A DNA stretch of 40,448 bases from an uncultured Oscillospiraceae bacterium (GCA_947626345.1 CANQSF010000022.1:1-40448); one strand, 5' to 3'; shown: positions 32,919 to 40,032, counted from the stretch's first letter. Numbers and translations are program-made. Notes: generated from the sequence alone by a model not told the origin.

Positions 32919-33197
32919 ATGGATTTGAACGAACTGCGCGGCCAGATCGACGCCGTGGACAAGGAGCTCGTCGCCCTTCTGGAGCGGCGCTTCGACGTGG
33001 CCGCCGCCATCGCGGACTACAAGCAGGCCCACGGCCTGCCCGTGCTGGACGCGGGCCGGGAGCAGGCGAAGATCGGGTCCGTGAAGGCCCAGTGCCGCCT
33101 ATCCACCGCCCCCTTCATCGGGGAGCTCTTCGGCTCCATCATGGCCGCCACCCGGGCCTACGAGGCCAGCCGCATGGAGGACCGCCATGGAGGATAA
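32919..33197 (+). CDS. Chorismate mutase, AroQ class
   Basis: The enzyme rearranges chorismate to prephenate, the branch to Tyr and Phe. The 92-residue all-helical product has MDLNELRGQIDAVDKELVAL, LLERRFDVAAAIADYKQ with the catalytic Arg/Lys, and a second helix around PVLDAGREQAKI. It is free-standing, not fused to prephenate dehydratase or dehydrogenase. The reading frame overlaps the start of the next gene by 11 nt. No prephenate dehydratase is seen in this window. Confidence 0.93.
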   Translation: MDLNELRGQIDAVDKELVALLERRFDVAAAIADYKQAHGLPVLDAGREQAKIGSVKAQCRLSTAPFIGELFGSIMAATRAYEASRMEDRHGG

Positions 33198-34413
33198 GAG
33201 CTTCGGCCTGCTGGGCAGGAAGCTGGGCCACAGCTGGTCCCCCCGCATCCACGCGCTTCTGGCGGGCTACCCCTACGAGCTGTATGAGGTGGAGCCGGAG
33301 CAGCTGGACCACTTCCTGGCCACTACGCCCCTGGCGGGGATGAACGTGACCATCCCCTACAAAAAGGACGTGCTGCCCTATTGTGCCGCCCTGTCCGACG
33401 CGGCGGCCCGCATCGGCAGCGTGAACACCCTGGTCCGCACCCCGGACGGCTGGTACGGGGACAACACGGACTACGCCGGCTTTCGTTATATCGTGGAGCG
33501 CTCCGGCGTGGACGTGCGGGGCAAAAAGACCCTGGTGTTCGGCACCGGGGGCGCTTCCCTGTCGGTGCGGGCCGCCCTGGAGGATATGGGCGCGGGACCC
33601 ATCGTGTCCGTATCCCGGACAGGGGAGAATAATTATGTCAACTTATCCCGCCACCATGACGCCCGCGTCCTGGTGAACACCACCCCCCTGGGGATGTTCC
33701 CCGACACCGGGGCGGCCCCCGCCCGCGTGGCGGACTTCCCCCAGTGCGAGGGCGTGCTGGACGTGGTGTATAACCCCCAGCGCACCGCCTTTCTCATGGA
33801 GGCGGAGCGGCTGGGCATCCCCCACGCCGGCGGGCTGGGGATGCTGGTGGCCCAGGCCCGGGCCAGCGCGGAGCAGTTTTGCGGCCACAGCATCCCTGAC
33901 GGGCGGATAGAAGAAATTATGTCAACTTTATCCCGCCAGATGTCCAACGTCATCCTCATCGGCATGCCCGGCTGCGGCAAGTCCACGGTGGGCCGCGCCC
34001 TGGCCCGCAGGCTGGGCCGGCCCTTCCTGGATGCGGACGCCGAGATCGAAGCGGAGGCGGGCATGACCATCCCGGACATCTTCGATAAGGAGGGCGAGGC
34101 GGGCTTCCGGGTGCGGGAGACGGTGGTCCTGGCCCGGCTGGGAAAGCGCTCCGGGGCGGTGATCGCCACCGGGGGCGGGTGCGTGACCCGGCAGGAGAAT
34201 TACCCCCTGCTGCACCAAAACGGGTTCATCGTCTGGCTCCGGCGGGATCTGGACGCCCTGGCCAAAAAGGGCCGGCCCCTGTCCCTGACCACCCCCGCAC
34301 AGACACTCTATGAACAGCGGCGGGACAAATACGCCGCCTTCGCGGACCTGACCGTGGACAACAACGGTCCCCGCCAGGCCGCCATCGACGCCATATGGGA
34401 GGCAGTACAATGA
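33187..34413 (+). CDS. aroEK: Bifunctional shikimate dehydrogenase / shikimate kinase
   Basis: One 408-residue frame contains two enzymes. Residues 1-~245 are AroE (GRKLGHSWSPRIH, NVTIPYKK, SVNTLV, DNTDYAGF, GTGGASLSV), reducing dehydroshikimate. Residues ~250-408 are AroK, with Walker A GMPGCGKST, DADAEIE, ATGGGCVTR and GRPLSLT, phosphorylating shikimate. Steps three (AroE) and four (AroK) of the enzyme order used here are therefore covalently linked. An in-frame ATG at residue 245 could give free AroK, but its ribosome-binding site is weak. The start ATG has GGAGG 6 nt upstream. Two copies of a 23-24 bp AT-richer direct repeat lie inside the gene. Confidence 0.95.
   Translation: MEDKSFGLLGRKLGHSWSPRIHALLAGYPYELYEVEPEQLDHFLATTPLAGMNVTIPYKKDVLPYCAALSDAAARIGSVNTLVRTPDGWYGDNTDYAGFRYIVERSGVDVRGKKTLVFGTGGASLSVRAALEDMGAGPIVSVSRTGENNYVNLSRHHDARVLVNTTPLGMFPDTGAAPARVADFPQCEGVLDVVYNPQRTAFLMEAERLGIPHAGGLGMLVAQARASAEQFCGHSIPDGRIEEIMSTLSRQMSNVILIGMPGCGKSTVGRALARRLGRPFLDADAEIEAEAGMTIPDIFDKEGEAGFRVRETVVLARLGKRSGAVIATGGGCVTRQENYPLLHQNGFIVWLRRDLDALAKKGRPLSLTTPAQTLYEQRRDKYAAFADLTVDNNGPRQAAIDAIWEAVQ
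33631..33653 (+). repeat. Direct repeat copy 1 inside aroE-aroK
   Basis: The sequence AATTATGTCAACTT-ATCCCGCCA matches copy 2 at 33915-33938 except for one missing T. It is notably AT-richer than the surrounding gene. In frame it encodes NYVNLSR. Confidence 0.85.
33915..33938 (+). repeat. Direct repeat copy 2 at the AroE/AroK junction
   Basis: The sequence AATTATGTCAACTTT-ATCCCGCCA lies exactly at the domain junction and includes the internal in-frame ATG at 33919. It encodes IMSTLSR. The shared right half is offset from copy 1 by 285 bp (95 codons). Confidence 0.85.
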
Positions 34414-34841
34414 AGATCCTGGTGATCAACGGTCCGAATCTGAACATGCTGGGCGTCCGGGAGCCGGATATCTACGGCAGGCAGGACTACGCCGCGCTGA
34501 CGGCCTTCGTACGCGGCGTGTGCGAGAAACTGGGCGTGGAATGTGAGTGCTTTCAGTCCAACCACGAGGGGGCCATCGTGGACGCCATCCAGGCCGCCTA
34601 CGGCGCTGTGGACGGCATCGTCATCAACCCCGCCGCCTACACCCACACCAGCGTGGCCATCCTGGACGCGCTGAAGGCTGTGGCCATCCCGGCGGTGGAG
34701 GTGCACCTGAGCGACGTGTCCAAGCGGGAGGCGTTCCGCCACGTCTCCTACGCCGGCATGGCCTGCGAGGCCACCTTTGCCGGCTACGGCTTCGACGGCT
34801 ACCGCCTGGCGGTGGAGTACCTGGTCCAGCACCACGGCTGA
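34410..34841 (+). CDS. aroQ: 3-dehydroquinate dehydratase, type II
   Basis: The enzyme dehydrates 3-dehydroquinate to 3-dehydroshikimate by the type II (anti-elimination) mechanism in a dodecamer. The 143-residue product has INGPNLNMLGVREPDIYG, the ESNHEG-like QSNHEGAIVDAIQAA segment, NPAAYTHTSVAILDAL and VEVHLSDVSKREAFRHVS. The ATG overlaps the aroEK stop as ATGA. An ATG 15 nt upstream is out of context and rejected. It is the last gene of the operon and is followed by a bidirectional terminator. Confidence 0.97.
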   Translation: MKILVINGPNLNMLGVREPDIYGRQDYAALTAFVRGVCEKLGVECECFQSNHEGAIVDAIQAAYGAVDGIVINPAAYTHTSVAILDALKAVAIPAVEVHLSDVSKREAFRHVSYAGMACEATFAGYGFDGYRLAVEYLVQHHG

Positions 34842-34855
34842 TAAAAAAAGACAGC

Positions 34856-34891
34856 AAAAAAAGACGCGTCCCGATGGGCGCGTCTTTTTTT
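34856..34891. terminator. Bidirectional terminator between aroQ and thiT
   Basis: AAAAAAAGACGCG (34856-34868) and CGCGTCTTTTTTT (34879-34891) form a perfect 13-bp inverted repeat with a 10-nt loop whose ends (TCCC/GGG) can pair as well. A-runs and T-runs on both sides make it effective for both convergent transcripts. Confidence 0.93.
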
Positions 34892-34903
34892 GTTTTATCT
34901 CTC

Positions 34904-35479
34904 TCAGGCTTTCAGGTCCTCGCCACGGAAGTACTTGCCCAGGGGCTTGTAGATCAGCAGGGCCACGATCTCCGTGAGCACCAGCTCCGCGCCCATGTAC
35001 CAGCCGTTGTACACCAGGGAGTAGACGATGCTGGTCATGCCGTACTCATTGGGCCACAGGGCGTCCCAGATCCACACGCCGGTGATGAAGTGGCAGATGA
35101 ACCGCAGCACGAAAGTGACGGCGATGCCCACCGCCACGGCGGCGGGGCCCTTCCCCATGGGCTTGTCGAACAGGCCGCTCAGACCGATGACCGTATAGGC
35201 CACCACATAGTCCAGCAGGATGATGGCCACGGCCATGCCGAAGCCGGTGGCGTAGCGGACGTTGTCCAGGCCCAGCACCAGCTGCAAGAGGCTGTACACA
35301 AAGGCGCTGACCAGGCCCCACTTCCAGCCGTAGCGATGGCTGAGGATGATGAGGGGCAGCATACTGACCAGGGTGAGGCCGCCTCCCATGGGCATGTCGA
35401 ACTTGATGAGGCTCAGCACCGTTCCAACGGCGATGAGCATGGCGCTCTCCACGAGCTTTCTGGTTTGGATCTTCTGCAT
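34904..35479 (-). CDS. thiT: Thiamine ECF transporter S component ThiT
   Basis: ThiT is the thiamine-binding membrane subunit of a group II ECF transporter; the shared EcfA/EcfT module is encoded elsewhere. The 191-residue product has about six membrane segments and the family start TRKLVESAMLIAVGTVLSLIKF. MGGGLTLVSMLPLIILSHRYG and the thiamine-pocket aromatics near WIWDALWPNEYG follow. A TPP riboswitch and consensus promoter lie directly upstream. Confidence 0.95.
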   Translation of the reverse strand: MQKIQTRKLVESAMLIAVGTVLSLIKFDMPMGGGLTLVSMLPLIILSHRYGWKWGLVSAFVYSLLQLVLGLDNVRYATGFGMAVAIILLDYVVAYTVIGLSGLFDKPMGKGPAAVAVGIAVTFVLRFICHFITGVWIWDALWPNEYGMTSIVYSLVYNGWYMGAELVLTEIVALLIYKPLGKYFRGEDLKA

Positions 35480-35509
35480 GTTTCTCCTTCCTTTCTGCGG
35501 AAAACACGT

Positions 35510-35536
35510 CGCCGCCGGTCATGGCGACCGACGGCG
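35510..35536 (-). promoter_or_regulatory. Expression-platform hairpin of the thiT riboswitch
   Basis: On the minus strand there is an 11-bp stem CGCCGTCGGTC/GACCGGCGGCG (one G-U pair) with loop GCCAT, between the riboswitch aptamer and the thiT ribosome-binding site. It is followed by ACGTGTTTTCC, a weak U-tract. It may be the TPP-dependent terminator. Confidence 0.6.
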
Positions 35537-35557
35537 GAGCGCAGCAGGAATGCTGCC

Positions 35558-35650
35558 GTTTTTCCTACGCCGGTATTATCCGGATCAGGTTCCAGGGCCC
35601 GGCGCGTCTACGCGCCATCTCAGCCGGGTCACACCCAGCACCCCTTTTCA
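35558..35650 (-). promoter_or_regulatory. TPP riboswitch (THI element)
   Basis: Read on the minus strand, the element has the conserved order GGGGTGCTGGG, GGCTGAGATGG, GGAACCTGATCCGGATAATA and CCGGCGTAGGAAAA, the hallmark of the thiamine pyrophosphate aptamer. It is expected to shut off thiT when TPP is plentiful. Confidence 0.95.
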
Positions 35651-35661
35651 ATTGCGGGGCC

Positions 35662-35690
35662 ATTATACAACCGCCCTCCCCTGTTGTCAA
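35662..35690 (-). promoter_or_regulatory. Consensus promoter of thiT
   Basis: On the minus strand, a perfect TTGACA (35685-35690) and a perfect TATAAT (35662-35667) are 17 bp apart; the start lies about 10 nt before the riboswitch. Confidence 0.9.
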
Positions 35691-35723
35691 GCGCCTTTCT
35701 CGACACAGACCGCAGCGGGGGCG

Positions 35724-36233
35724 TCATATTCCCTTTAAATACTCCTCCCGGGACAATTCCAGCTGGATGAATCCGTCAACCATACCTGTTTCCCGAAAGC
35801 CCACCGCTTTGTGGATGTGATACCCTGCATCGCGGGTCATCTCAAAATCGTTGTGCAAGCGGGAAATGCCATCCACATTGAACGCCCGGTCCAGCAACAG
35901 GCGAAGCCCTTGCTTGCCGTATCCCTTTCCCCGCTCCGGGGCGTAGATCACGATCCCCATATCCCACCAGTTCTGCTCCGGGTTATAGTGATGATTCACA
36001 TCCCCCACAAACGCGCCGTCGCTTTTCCGCTGCAGGAAGGCGTAGAACCGCTCCGGCTCCTTTCCGATCCAGGACGCCTGCATCTTGCGCCACTCCTCCT
36101 CCGGCGCGGGGATGCACCCGTCCGGCGGGAACCAAGGCGCGTTGTAGGCCATCGTCTCCGGGTCGGACAGCATTTTGCAGTAGAACCATCCGTCCTCCGC
36201 CTGGGGGATATACAGCTGCAACTCGTCTTGCAT
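35724..36233 (-). CDS. GNAT-family N-acetyltransferase (RimJ/RimL-like)
   Basis: The 169-residue product (start MQDELQLYIPQAEDGWFYC) has the GNAT core, including FVGDVNHHYNPEQNWWDMGI, the acetyl-CoA loop APERGKGYGKQGLRLLL and HNDFEMTRDAGYHIHKAVGF. The substrate is unknown. The ATG at 36231-36233 has AAAGGA about 9 nt upstream. The longer open frame reaching into queH is rejected. It begins 13 nt after the queH stop, so it shares the queH promoter. Confidence 0.87.
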   Translation of the reverse strand: MQDELQLYIPQAEDGWFYCKMLSDPETMAYNAPWFPPDGCIPAPEEEWRKMQASWIGKEPERFYAFLQRKSDGAFVGDVNHHYNPEQNWWDMGIVIYAPERGKGYGKQGLRLLLDRAFNVDGISRLHNDFEMTRDAGYHIHKAVGFRETGMVDGFIQLELSREEYLKGI

Positions 36234-36246
36234 ACTTCGTTTCCTT

Positions 36247-36858
36247 TCACTGATCTTCAGGCTTTGCCGGCCAGCCGCAGCCGCAGTACTCCTGCCGGTA
36301 CAGGTCATATTCTTTGCTGAGCTGGATGGAGCGCAGATAGCCGTTGCGCTTTTTGAAGTCCGACGGCAGCCACCGCACGCCGTACTCCTCCTGCAGGGCG
36401 AAGCCGATGTCGTTGATGAGCGGCGCATTTTTGTGGGGGCTGACGGTGAGGGTGGTTCCGAAAAAGTCGTAGCCGCCCTCCGCGGCCATGCGGGCCGTCT
36501 GGCCCAGCCGCAGCCGGAAGCACACCGCGCACCGGGCGCCCCCCTCCGGCTCCGCTTCCAGGCCCCGGGCGGCCCGGAGGAACTCCTCCCCCCGCCAGCC
36601 TGGCTCCAGCAGCACCGGCGGGTGCTCCATGGGCATGGCGGCCAGCAGCTGCTTTAAAGTTGCCAGCCGCTTTTCATACTCCGCCTCCGGGCGGATGTTG
36701 GGGTTATAATAGAGCGCCGTCACGTCGAAATACCGTGTCAGATACTCCAGCACATAGCTGGAGCAGGGCCCGCAGCACGCCTGCAGCAGCAGCCGGGGCC
36801 TGGCCTGCAGCTTCTCTATGACCGCGTCCAGCTCTTTTTGATAGTTCCGCTTTTCCAT
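36247..36858 (-). CDS. queH: Epoxyqueuosine reductase QueH
   Basis: QueH (DUF208) performs the last step of queuosine tRNA modification, reducing epoxyqueuosine, without the cobalamin used by QueG. The 203-residue product has the metal-cluster cysteines QACCGPCSSYVLEYL (residue ~27), GGARCAVCFRLRL and YCGCGW near the C-terminus, plus LTVSPHKN. The ATG at 36856-36858 has no ribosome-binding site and coincides with the predicted transcription start, so the mRNA looks leaderless. A GNAT gene follows on the same transcript. Confidence 0.93.
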   Translation of the reverse strand: MEKRNYQKELDAVIEKLQARPRLLLQACCGPCSSYVLEYLTRYFDVTALYYNPNIRPEAEYEKRLATLKQLLAAMPMEHPPVLLEPGWRGEEFLRAARGLEAEPEGGARCAVCFRLRLGQTARMAAEGGYDFFGTTLTVSPHKNAPLINDIGFALQEEYGVRWLPSDFKKRNGYLRSIQLSKEYDLYRQEYCGCGWPAKPEDQ

Positions 36859-36864
36859 GGCGCC

Positions 36865-36893
36865 ATTGTAACACGCCCCGGCCCGGCGCGCAA
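36865..36893 (-). promoter_or_regulatory. queH promoter placing the start site on the ATG
   Basis: On the minus strand, TTGCGC (36888-36893) and TACAAT (36865-36870) are 17 bp apart. Six nt (GGCGCC) separate the -10 box from the queH ATG, putting +1 at 36858. Confidence 0.65.
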
Positions 36894-36943
36894 GCGCGGC
36901 GCAGATTTAACCGATTAGTAACCACTTTCCCGGGGAAAACCCC

Positions 36944-36949
36944 TATAAT
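36944..36949 (+). promoter_or_regulatory. -10 box upstream of the dCMP deaminase gene
   Basis: A perfect TATAAT lies 25 nt upstream of the ATG at 36975; the -35 region (ACCACT at 17 bp) is poor. A GGAGG ribosome-binding site follows at 36962-36966. Confidence 0.5.
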
Positions 36950-36974
36950 AAGAAAAAAACGCGGAGGCGCTGCC

Positions 36975-37451
36975 ATGGAACGACGGGACAAGCTGAATTA
37001 TTATCTGGACATCGCGGACGCGGCCCGGGAGCGGTCCACCTGTCTGCGGCGGACCTACGGGGCCATCATCGTGAAAAACGACGAGATCCTGGCCACGGGC
37101 TACAACGGCGCGCCCCGGGGCCGGCGCAACTGCGTGGACCTGGGCATATGCCACCGGGAGGAGCTGCAGATCCCCTCCGGGGAGCGGTATGAGCTGTGCC
37201 GCAGCGTGCACGCGGAGGCCAACGCCATCATCTCCGCCGCCCGGCGGGACATGATCGGCGCCACCATGTACCTGGTGGGCCGGGACGCCAGGACCGGCCA
37301 GCTTTTGACCGACACCACCTCCTGCTCCATGTGCCGGCGGTTGATTATCAACGCGGGCATCGTGAAGGTCATCGCCCGCCTGGGGGAGGACGACATCCGC
37401 GTCACCGACGTGAGCGAGTGGGTCGCCCGGGACGACACGGTGGTGAGCTGA
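36975..37451 (+). CDS. dCMP deaminase family protein
   Basis: The family makes dUMP from dCMP for thymidylate synthesis; ComE-type members are annotated the same way. The 158-residue product has the zinc-site HAEANAIISAARR (His/Glu) and SCSMCRRLIINAGI (two Cys; the usual Pro before the first Cys is Ser). It also has TYGAIIVKNDEILATGYNGAPRG at the start. GGAGG precedes the ATG. It lies 5 nt upstream of the asparaginase gene, so both are probably co-transcribed. Confidence 0.9.
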   Translation: MERRDKLNYYLDIADAARERSTCLRRTYGAIIVKNDEILATGYNGAPRGRRNCVDLGICHREELQIPSGERYELCRSVHAEANAIISAARRDMIGATMYLVGRDARTGQLLTDTTSCSMCRRLIINAGIVKVIARLGEDDIRVTDVSEWVARDDTVVS

Positions 37452-37456
37452 GGGGC

Positions 37457-38461
37457 ATGAAGCACATCCTTCTCATCGGCACCGGCGGCACCATCGCCTC
37501 CCGGCCCACCGGCAGCGGCCTGGCCCCGGGGCTGACCACCGAGCAGCTGCTGCGCTATACCCCCAGCATCACCCGGCTGTGCCGGACCGACTGCGTGCAG
37601 CTGCTGGCCCTGGACAGCACCAACATCACCCCCGCCCACTGGCAGATGATCGTCCGGTGCATCCGGGAGCGGTACGCGGACTACGACGGCTTCGTCATCA
37701 CCCACGGCACCGACACCCTGGCCTACACCGCAGCGGCCCTCAGCTACATGATCCAGGACAGCCCCAAGCCCATCGTCCTCACCGGCGCGCAGAAGCCCAT
37801 CGGCTTCGACTCCACCGACTCCAAGATCAACCTGACGGACGCGTTCCTCTGTGCCGCCGGGGATCTGCCGGGGGTGTCCATCGTGTTCGACCACAAGATC
37901 ATCCTGGGCACCCGGGCCAAAAAGACCCGCTCCAAGAGCTTCAGCGCCTTCTCCAGCATCAACTACCCGGAGCTGGGCGTGATCCGGGACGGGACCCTGG
38001 TCCGGTTCATCCGCCAGAGCTGCGCCGGCGCGCCCCGGTTCTATGAGCAGCTGGACACCCGGGTGGCGCTGATGAAGCTGGTGCCGGGCATGGACCGGGA
38101 GGCGCTGGACTTTCTGTTTGAGCGCAGCGACGCCGTGATCATCGAGAGCTTCGGCGTAGGGGGCGTACCGGAGGCCGGCGGGTTTTACGATTGCATCCGC
38201 CAGTGGAAGCAGCGGGGCCGCATCGCCGTGCTCACCACCCAGGTGGAGAACGAGGGCAGCGACCTGGGCGTATACCACGTGGGCCACCGGCTGAAAAACG
38301 ACCTGGGCGTGCTGGAGGCGTACGACATGACCTGCGAGGCGCTGCTGGCAAAGCTGATGTGGATCCTGGCCCAGACCCGGGACCCGGAGCAGGTGCGGCA
38401 GATGTTCTATACGCCCGTGGCCATGGACATGTTCCCTCAGCTGACAGAGGATAGAGACTAA
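37457..38461 (+). CDS. ansA: L-asparaginase, type I (cytoplasmic)
   Basis: The enzyme hydrolyses asparagine to aspartate and ammonia. The 334-residue product has the two active-site signatures, GTGGTIAS at residues 8-15 and HGTDT at ~83, the GAQKPI segment and GVGGVP. There is no signal peptide, which supports the cytoplasmic type. The ATG directly follows GAGGGGC, with almost no spacing to the purine run, so initiation may depend on coupling with the preceding dCMP deaminase. A UUCG-loop terminator follows. Confidence 0.93.
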   Translation: MKHILLIGTGGTIASRPTGSGLAPGLTTEQLLRYTPSITRLCRTDCVQLLALDSTNITPAHWQMIVRCIRERYADYDGFVITHGTDTLAYTAAALSYMIQDSPKPIVLTGAQKPIGFDSTDSKINLTDAFLCAAGDLPGVSIVFDHKIILGTRAKKTRSKSFSAFSSINYPELGVIRDGTLVRFIRQSCAGAPRFYEQLDTRVALMKLVPGMDREALDFLFERSDAVIIESFGVGGVPEAGGFYDCIRQWKQRGRIAVLTTQVENEGSDLGVYHVGHRLKNDLGVLEAYDMTCEALLAKLMWILAQTRDPEQVRQMFYTPVAMDMFPQLTEDRD

Positions 38462-38466
38462 ACACG

Positions 38467-38493
38467 GACCCGGTCTTCGGACCGGGTCTTTTT
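38467..38493 (+). terminator. Terminator after ansA
   Basis: A perfect 9-bp stem GACCCGGTC/GACCGGGTC with a TTCG tetraloop is followed by TTTTT. Confidence 0.93.
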
Positions 38494-38533
38494 GCGCCGT
38501 TTTCACCTTTTGGATCGGTCAAACGAAAAACTG

Positions 38534-38562
38534 TTGAAAAAGTCAACGAAACGCGGTAATAT
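38534..38562 (+). promoter_or_regulatory. Promoter of the esterase gene
   Basis: TTGAAA (38534-38539) and TAATAT (38557-38562) are 17 bp apart, just upstream of a mini-ORF and the esterase gene. Confidence 0.65.
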
Positions 38563-38575
38563 AGAAGGAGCAATT

Positions 38576-38605
38576 ATGCAATTACGCACAAACATGGAGG
38601 TGTGA
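38576..38605 (+). CDS. Possible upstream mini-ORF of the esterase gene
   Basis: The frame MQLRTNMEV with TGA stop has AAGGAG 5 nt before its ATG and ends 4 nt before the esterase ATG. The esterase's own GGAGG site lies within its last codons. It could couple or limit esterase translation. The peptide has no recognisable stalling codons, and chance occurrence is possible. Confidence 0.4.
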   Translation: MQLRTNMEV

Positions 38606-38609
38606 CGCT

Positions 38610-39617
38610 ATGGAATTTCGTATGCCGGAATACACAGTCAACTATGAGGTCAACAAACAGGACCCCTATCCCCTGCTGAGCGAGGGGATGCGCCGGGTCA
38701 TCGACTACCAGGCGGAGAACGCCAAGGACGCCTTCGTCACCGACTGCTCCTGGGACGAGCTGCGGGCGAAGTACGTCCAGGAGCGGCGCTTCTGGAACGA
38801 GGGCGGCCCCGAGGCCTTCAAGACCGTGGAGACCACGGTGGAGGGCCCCATCGGCCCGGTGCCCGTACGCATCTATTATCCCGACGACGCCCCGGTCCAT
38901 CATGGCCTGGTGTTCATCCACGGCGGCGGCTTCACCGTGGGCAGCGTGGACACCCACGACCGGATGATGCGCTCGGTGATGGCCTCCAGCGGCTGCGCCG
39001 TCATCGGCGTGGACTACCACCTGGCCCCGGAGGCGAAGTTCCCCATCCCCCTGTATGAGTCGGCGGCCGTGACCCGTTACTTCCACGAGCACGGGGAAGA
39101 ATTCGGCATCCTGCCCGACAAGATGGCCATCGGCGGCGACTCCGGCGGCGGCAACCTGGCCCTGGCGGTGAACCTGTACCTGCGGGACGTGTTCGGCGGC
39201 AACGACTACATCGCGGCGCTGCTGCTGTACTACGGCTCCTACGGCATGATGGACTCCGCCTCCTACAGGCTGTACGGCACAGAGCTGGACGGCATGCGCA
39301 AGGCGGACATGGCCTACTACATCTCCTGCTATCTGGACCCGGAGGCCCACGACGAGGAGAACCCCTACTTCGTTACTTTGAACAACGACCTGACCCACGG
39401 CATCCCCGCCACGTATCTGTGCTGCGGCGACCTGGATCCCCTGCTGGATGACTCCCGGGCTCTGGAGCACATCCTGCGGGTCCACGGCGTGCGCACCCAG
39501 TTCGACATCGTCCCCGGCGCGCTGCACGCGTTCATGCACTACGGCCGGATGATGGACGAGGCCGTCCAGTGCCTCAAGCGCAGCGGCGAGTTTTATAAGT
39601 CCGTGGTGGAGGGCTGA
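38610..39617 (+). CDS. Alpha/beta hydrolase, HSL-family esterase/lipase
   Basis: The 335-residue product is a cytosolic alpha/beta hydrolase of the hormone-sensitive lipase type. It has the oxyanion motif HGGGF (His104), the DYHLAPEAKFP segment, the nucleophile motif GDSGGGN (Ser178), the acid near DPLLDDS and the His in LHAFMHY. It likely hydrolyses short acyl esters; the substrate is unknown. It has its own promoter and terminator. Confidence 0.9.
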   Translation: MEFRMPEYTVNYEVNKQDPYPLLSEGMRRVIDYQAENAKDAFVTDCSWDELRAKYVQERRFWNEGGPEAFKTVETTVEGPIGPVPVRIYYPDDAPVHHGLVFIHGGGFTVGSVDTHDRMMRSVMASSGCAVIGVDYHLAPEAKFPIPLYESAAVTRYFHEHGEEFGILPDKMAIGGDSGGGNLALAVNLYLRDVFGGNDYIAALLLYYGSYGMMDSASYRLYGTELDGMRKADMAYYISCYLDPEAHDEENPYFVTLNNDLTHGIPATYLCCGDLDPLLDDSRALEHILRVHGVRTQFDIVPGALHAFMHYGRMMDEAVQCLKRSGEFYKSVVEG

Positions 39618-39640
39618 TCTCTCTCCCTGCCCATAAGAAG

Positions 39641-39668
39641 ACGCCCGCGCCCGGCGCGCGGGCGTTTT
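39641..39668 (+). terminator. Terminator after the esterase gene
   Basis: A perfect 10-bp stem ACGCCCGCGC/GCGCGGGCGT with a 5-nt loop is followed by TTTC. Confidence 0.8.
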
Positions 39669-39803
39669 CGCCCCCGGGATGGCCCCCTCGGTCGAAACGT
39701 TAAAACGCCCTCTCCCCGGAGGTCCAAACTTAAAAAAACTTAAGTGCTTTCATAGGTTTTTACGTTAAATTTATGATGCCCTCCGAAAAAACTTGGCAAA
39801 AAA

Positions 39804-39816
39804 GTGCAAAATGCAC
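39804..39816. promoter_or_regulatory. Inverted repeat (candidate operator 1)
   Basis: GTGCA-AAA-TGCAC is a perfect 5-bp inverted repeat in AT-rich DNA about 35 bp upstream of the -35 box of the MFS gene. Confidence 0.4.
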
Positions 39817-39832
39817 AAATACAACGTCAGAA

Positions 39833-39851
39833 AAATGTCAATATGACATTT
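39833..39851. promoter_or_regulatory. Inverted repeat overlapping the -35 box (candidate operator 2)
   Basis: AAATGTCA-ATA-TGACATTT is a perfect 8-bp inverted repeat whose right arm overlaps the first two bases of the -35 hexamer. Size and placement fit a dimeric repressor such as a TetR- or MarR-type protein; none is encoded nearby. Confidence 0.6.
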
Positions 39852-39878
39852 GCAGTTCCCGGAAGCATCTGCTATACT
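39850..39878 (+). promoter_or_regulatory. Promoter of the MFS transporter gene
   Basis: TTGCAG (39850-39855) and TATACT (39873-39878) are separated by 17 bp; the start would be near 39885. Confidence 0.7.
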
Positions 39879-40032
39879 AGACATACGTATAACCGATCTT
39901 TTTTCCCGGAGCCGTTTCCGCCCCGCCGGCCGGACAGGGGCCCCGGGGAGCCCCGTTCCCTCGGGCGAGCCGTCGCCCGGAAAACCATCGCGGAAGATAC
40001 CATTCTTTCTGCAACAAAAAAGGAGGAAAATC

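Larger units (their letters stand above)
39669..40032 (+). promoter_or_regulatory. Regulatory region of the MFS transporter gene
   Basis: This 364-bp gap has no credible gene. The left half is unusually AT-rich for the window and holds a repeated ACGTTAAA and two inverted repeats (entered separately). The promoter lies at 39850-39878. The ~150-nt leader after it contains a GGGGC/GCCCC hairpin and a perfect CGGGCGA-GCCG-TCGCCCG hairpin, then the ribosome-binding site AGGAGG. No known riboswitch is recognised. Confidence 0.5.
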
